From the NCBI RefSeq assembly GCF_003014575.1, contig NZ_PYGF01000019.1, forward strand, positions 1 to 42,062: a stretch of DNA of 42,062 nt. The letters run 5' to 3'. Source of the DNA: Cecembia rubra. GTDB taxonomy: Bacteria; Bacteroidota; Bacteroidia; Cytophagales; Cyclobacteriaceae. The notes under the pieces were generated by a model. The model did not search any database and was not told where the DNA came from. It worked only from the letters and a program-made list of their open reading frames with translations. Made by a program: the position numbers and the translations under genes. Of this stretch, positions 40,575 to 42,062 are shown piece by piece (positions within the stretch are counted from its first letter, which is position 1; the number at the start of each line of letters is the position of its first letter).

Positions 40575-41900
40575 ATGAAAAATATAAAATTATATTTCCT
40601 TATCGTACTTATATTAATATCATCATGTGAAGGTTTCCTCGATGAAAGGCCGTCAAAAGGTATAATTGTACCTACAACCATAGATGATCTTTATTCAATT
40701 CTTGCAAATACCCAACGGATTAATCGAGAAATTAACTTAGGTATATTGCTTGCTGATGATATGTTTACAAATGATCAAGGTTACCTAACTTTCATCAATG
40801 ATTTTACAAGAGATGCCTACAAATGGAAGCAAGAGATTTTTGAAGTAACTGGTGGTAATGCCTTTTGGAACATACCATACATTACCATTTTTCATGCTAA
40901 TTTCATTTTAGAAACTGTTAGTGAAATAAACCCAAGAAATGAAAATGATATCAATGATCTTCGCAATCTTCGTGGGATGGCTCTATTCCATAGAGCAAAT
41001 GCTTTAACTGGACTATTGCAATTTTTTGCTCCACCTGTTTTAACCGAATCAGATTTACAGAAGAGAGCAATACCAATAAAGCTAAATTCAGATGTAAATG
41101 ATCACCAAGGTTTGGCAACTATTGGAGAAGTTTACAATAGAATTTTTCTTGATTTGGAGGAATCAATGGAATTGTTACCCGAAACTCAATCGACAGTGGT
41201 TCACCCTGGAAAATTGGCAGTATATGGATTACTAGCCAGAATACATTTAATTCTTGGGAACTATTCTGAAGCCTTGAATTTTTCTCAAAAGATTCTAGAT
41301 AAAAAGTCTGATCTTTTAGGCTATTCAGAAATTTTTGAGAATACTAGTTTTCCAATAGTTGGCTTGCAATACCCGATCCCAGTTTTAAATAATGAATTAA
41401 TATATTTTAGTAGTGGGGGAGCATCTCAGTCTTTTACTTCACCTTTAAGCTTTGTGGATAGAGAGCTTGTGAATAGCTACAGTGAAAATGATTTACGGAA
41501 ATTTTTATTTTTCAATAATCCAAATCAAGATGGAAATGTAAATTTCATTGGGCATTACACAGGGAATTTCGAATTATTTTCTGGAATAGCTTTGGATGAA
41601 GTATATCTAATTAAATCAGAATGTCTAGCGAGGCTGAATAGAGGAAAAGAAGGATTAGATGTTTTAAATTCATTATTAGAAACACGATTTAGGAAAGGTA
41701 CCTATTTGCCTGAAGAGTATTTATCTGAAACACAATCCCTATCAAAAATATTAGAGGAAAGAAGAAAATCATTGGTCTTTAGAGGATATTTAAGGTGGGT
41801 TGATATGAGAAGGCTTTTGAAAGACCCTGAATGGAATGGCCCTAAACCAAGAGTTGTTATGGGGGAAACTTTCTCAGGGACTATGACAAAAACTGTGTAA
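40575..41900 (+). CDS. SusD/RagB-family outer membrane lipoprotein, C-terminus possibly shortened
   Basis: SusD proteins are surface lipoproteins that bind the substrate and cap SusC. The 441-residue protein has a lipoprotein signal (LIVLILISSCEGFLDERPSK, Cys19 as the lipid site) and the TPR-like fold (LRGMALFHRANALTGLLQFF, KLAVYGLLARIHLILGNYSE). The end has the usual ILEERRKSLVFRGYLRWVDM block. Most SusD proteins continue about 30-60 residues beyond this block, through a 'TLP-N--R---PIP--E---NP' stretch. Here the frame stops soon, after ETFSGTMTKTV, so the C-terminus may be lost. It starts 19 bp after susC. Confidence 0.88.
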   Translation: MKNIKLYFLIVLILISSCEGFLDERPSKGIIVPTTIDDLYSILANTQRINREINLGILLADDMFTNDQGYLTFINDFTRDAYKWKQEIFEVTGGNAFWNIPYITIFHANFILETVSEINPRNENDINDLRNLRGMALFHRANALTGLLQFFAPPVLTESDLQKRAIPIKLNSDVNDHQGLATIGEVYNRIFLDLEESMELLPETQSTVVHPGKLAVYGLLARIHLILGNYSEALNFSQKILDKKSDLLGYSEIFENTSFPIVGLQYPIPVLNNELIYFSSGGASQSFTSPLSFVDRELVNSYSENDLRKFLFFNNPNQDGNVNFIGHYTGNFELFSGIALDEVYLIKSECLARLNRGKEGLDVLNSLLETRFRKGTYLPEEYLSETQSLSKILEERRKSLVFRGYLRWVDMRRLLKDPEWNGPKPRVVMGETFSGTMTKTV

Positions 41901-42006
41901 GTTGGTTTCACTACTTACGAAGTTAAAGTTATACCTCGAAATTCTCTGTGTGATTTAGAAGAAATCTCACGGGGAATTTGAGGAACCCGCGGTAGGCGAA
42001 TACCCG

Positions 42007-42045
42007 ATCTGTGTGCAGACAATTTCTTACCTTTAACACACAGAT
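42007..42045. promoter_or_regulatory. Inverted repeat just before the next gene
   Basis: ATCTGTGTG (42007-42015) and CACACAGAT (42037-42045) are perfect 9-bp arms around a 21-nt loop, ending 7 nt before the ATG at 42053. A further TCTGTGTGAT lies at about 41945. The fold would cover the ribosome-binding region, so it may control translation or be an operator. Confidence 0.45.
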
Positions 42046-42052
42046 TGCAAAA

Positions 42053-42062
42053 ATGAAAAAAG
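42053..42062 (+). CDS. Start of a further gene (cut by window edge)
   Basis: ATGAAAAAAG at the right edge looks like the start of a protein with an MKK-type signal peptide, 152 bp after susD. Nothing more can be said from three codons. Confidence 0.35.

Overview
The window looks like a chromosomal segment of a Bacteroidota bacterium, most likely order Cytophagales near Cyclobacteriaceae. The evidence is a SusC/SusD pair with a thioredoxin-fold lipoprotein-like partner, promoters of the TAnnTTTG type, a DUF4834 protein, and tracts of degenerate CTTGTGT/CTCTCGCTTCTAAT repeats between housekeeping genes. No rRNA, tRNA or CRISPR array was seen.

Layout. (a) 1-181: right end of an IS256-type element cut by the window edge. 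(b) 413-11181, all minus strand: a small membrane protein (DUF4834), carB (without the usual C-terminal regulatory domain), a peptide deformylase paralogue, and the 2-oxoglutarate dehydrogenase genes sucA-sucB-lpdA in transcription order. (c) 11182-12676: a 1.5 kb gene desert with decayed coding fragments. (d) 12677-15966, plus strand: a HlyD/MacA-type adaptor, a MacB/FtsX-type permease without an ATPase, and a secreted cysteine-rich protein. (e) 16.3-34.1 kb: an AT-rich accessory island, nearly all minus strand. It holds an N6-adenine methyltransferase with a PD-(D/E)XK nuclease partner, a second PD-(D/E)XK-like protein, an orphan SLATT two-TM effector, two small membrane proteins, an IS21 element with a nonsense-mutated istB, a four-gene cassette with a SecB-like chaperone and a putative ADP-ribosyltransferase-like toxin, an AAA15/OLD-like ATPase with an unknown partner, and an HTH regulator. 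(f) 34.3 kb: a long hairpin RNA behind a TACATTTG box, probably a 6S-type RNA. (g) 35787-42062, plus strand: thioredoxin-fold protein, SusC, SusD and the first codons of another gene.

The most interesting structure is in the island. Three minus-strand operons end 6-7 nt from a GTTRGCM core that is followed, reading away from the gene, by an 80-110 bp foldback element. Two of these elements are direct copies of each other (28338-28446 and 30396-30481). They resemble integron attC sites and delimit a 2.06 kb cassette. That cassette contains an 80-aa protein, a SecB-like chaperone, a GTG-started putative ART-fold protein with an A10 tract at its start, and a 125-aa protein. A good Bacteroidota promoter precedes the 80-aa gene and a strong intrinsic terminator lies inside its last codons, so the downstream chaperone/toxin genes may be attenuated. 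I propose this as a candidate SecB-chaperoned toxin-antitoxin or defence cassette; function is inferred, not shown.
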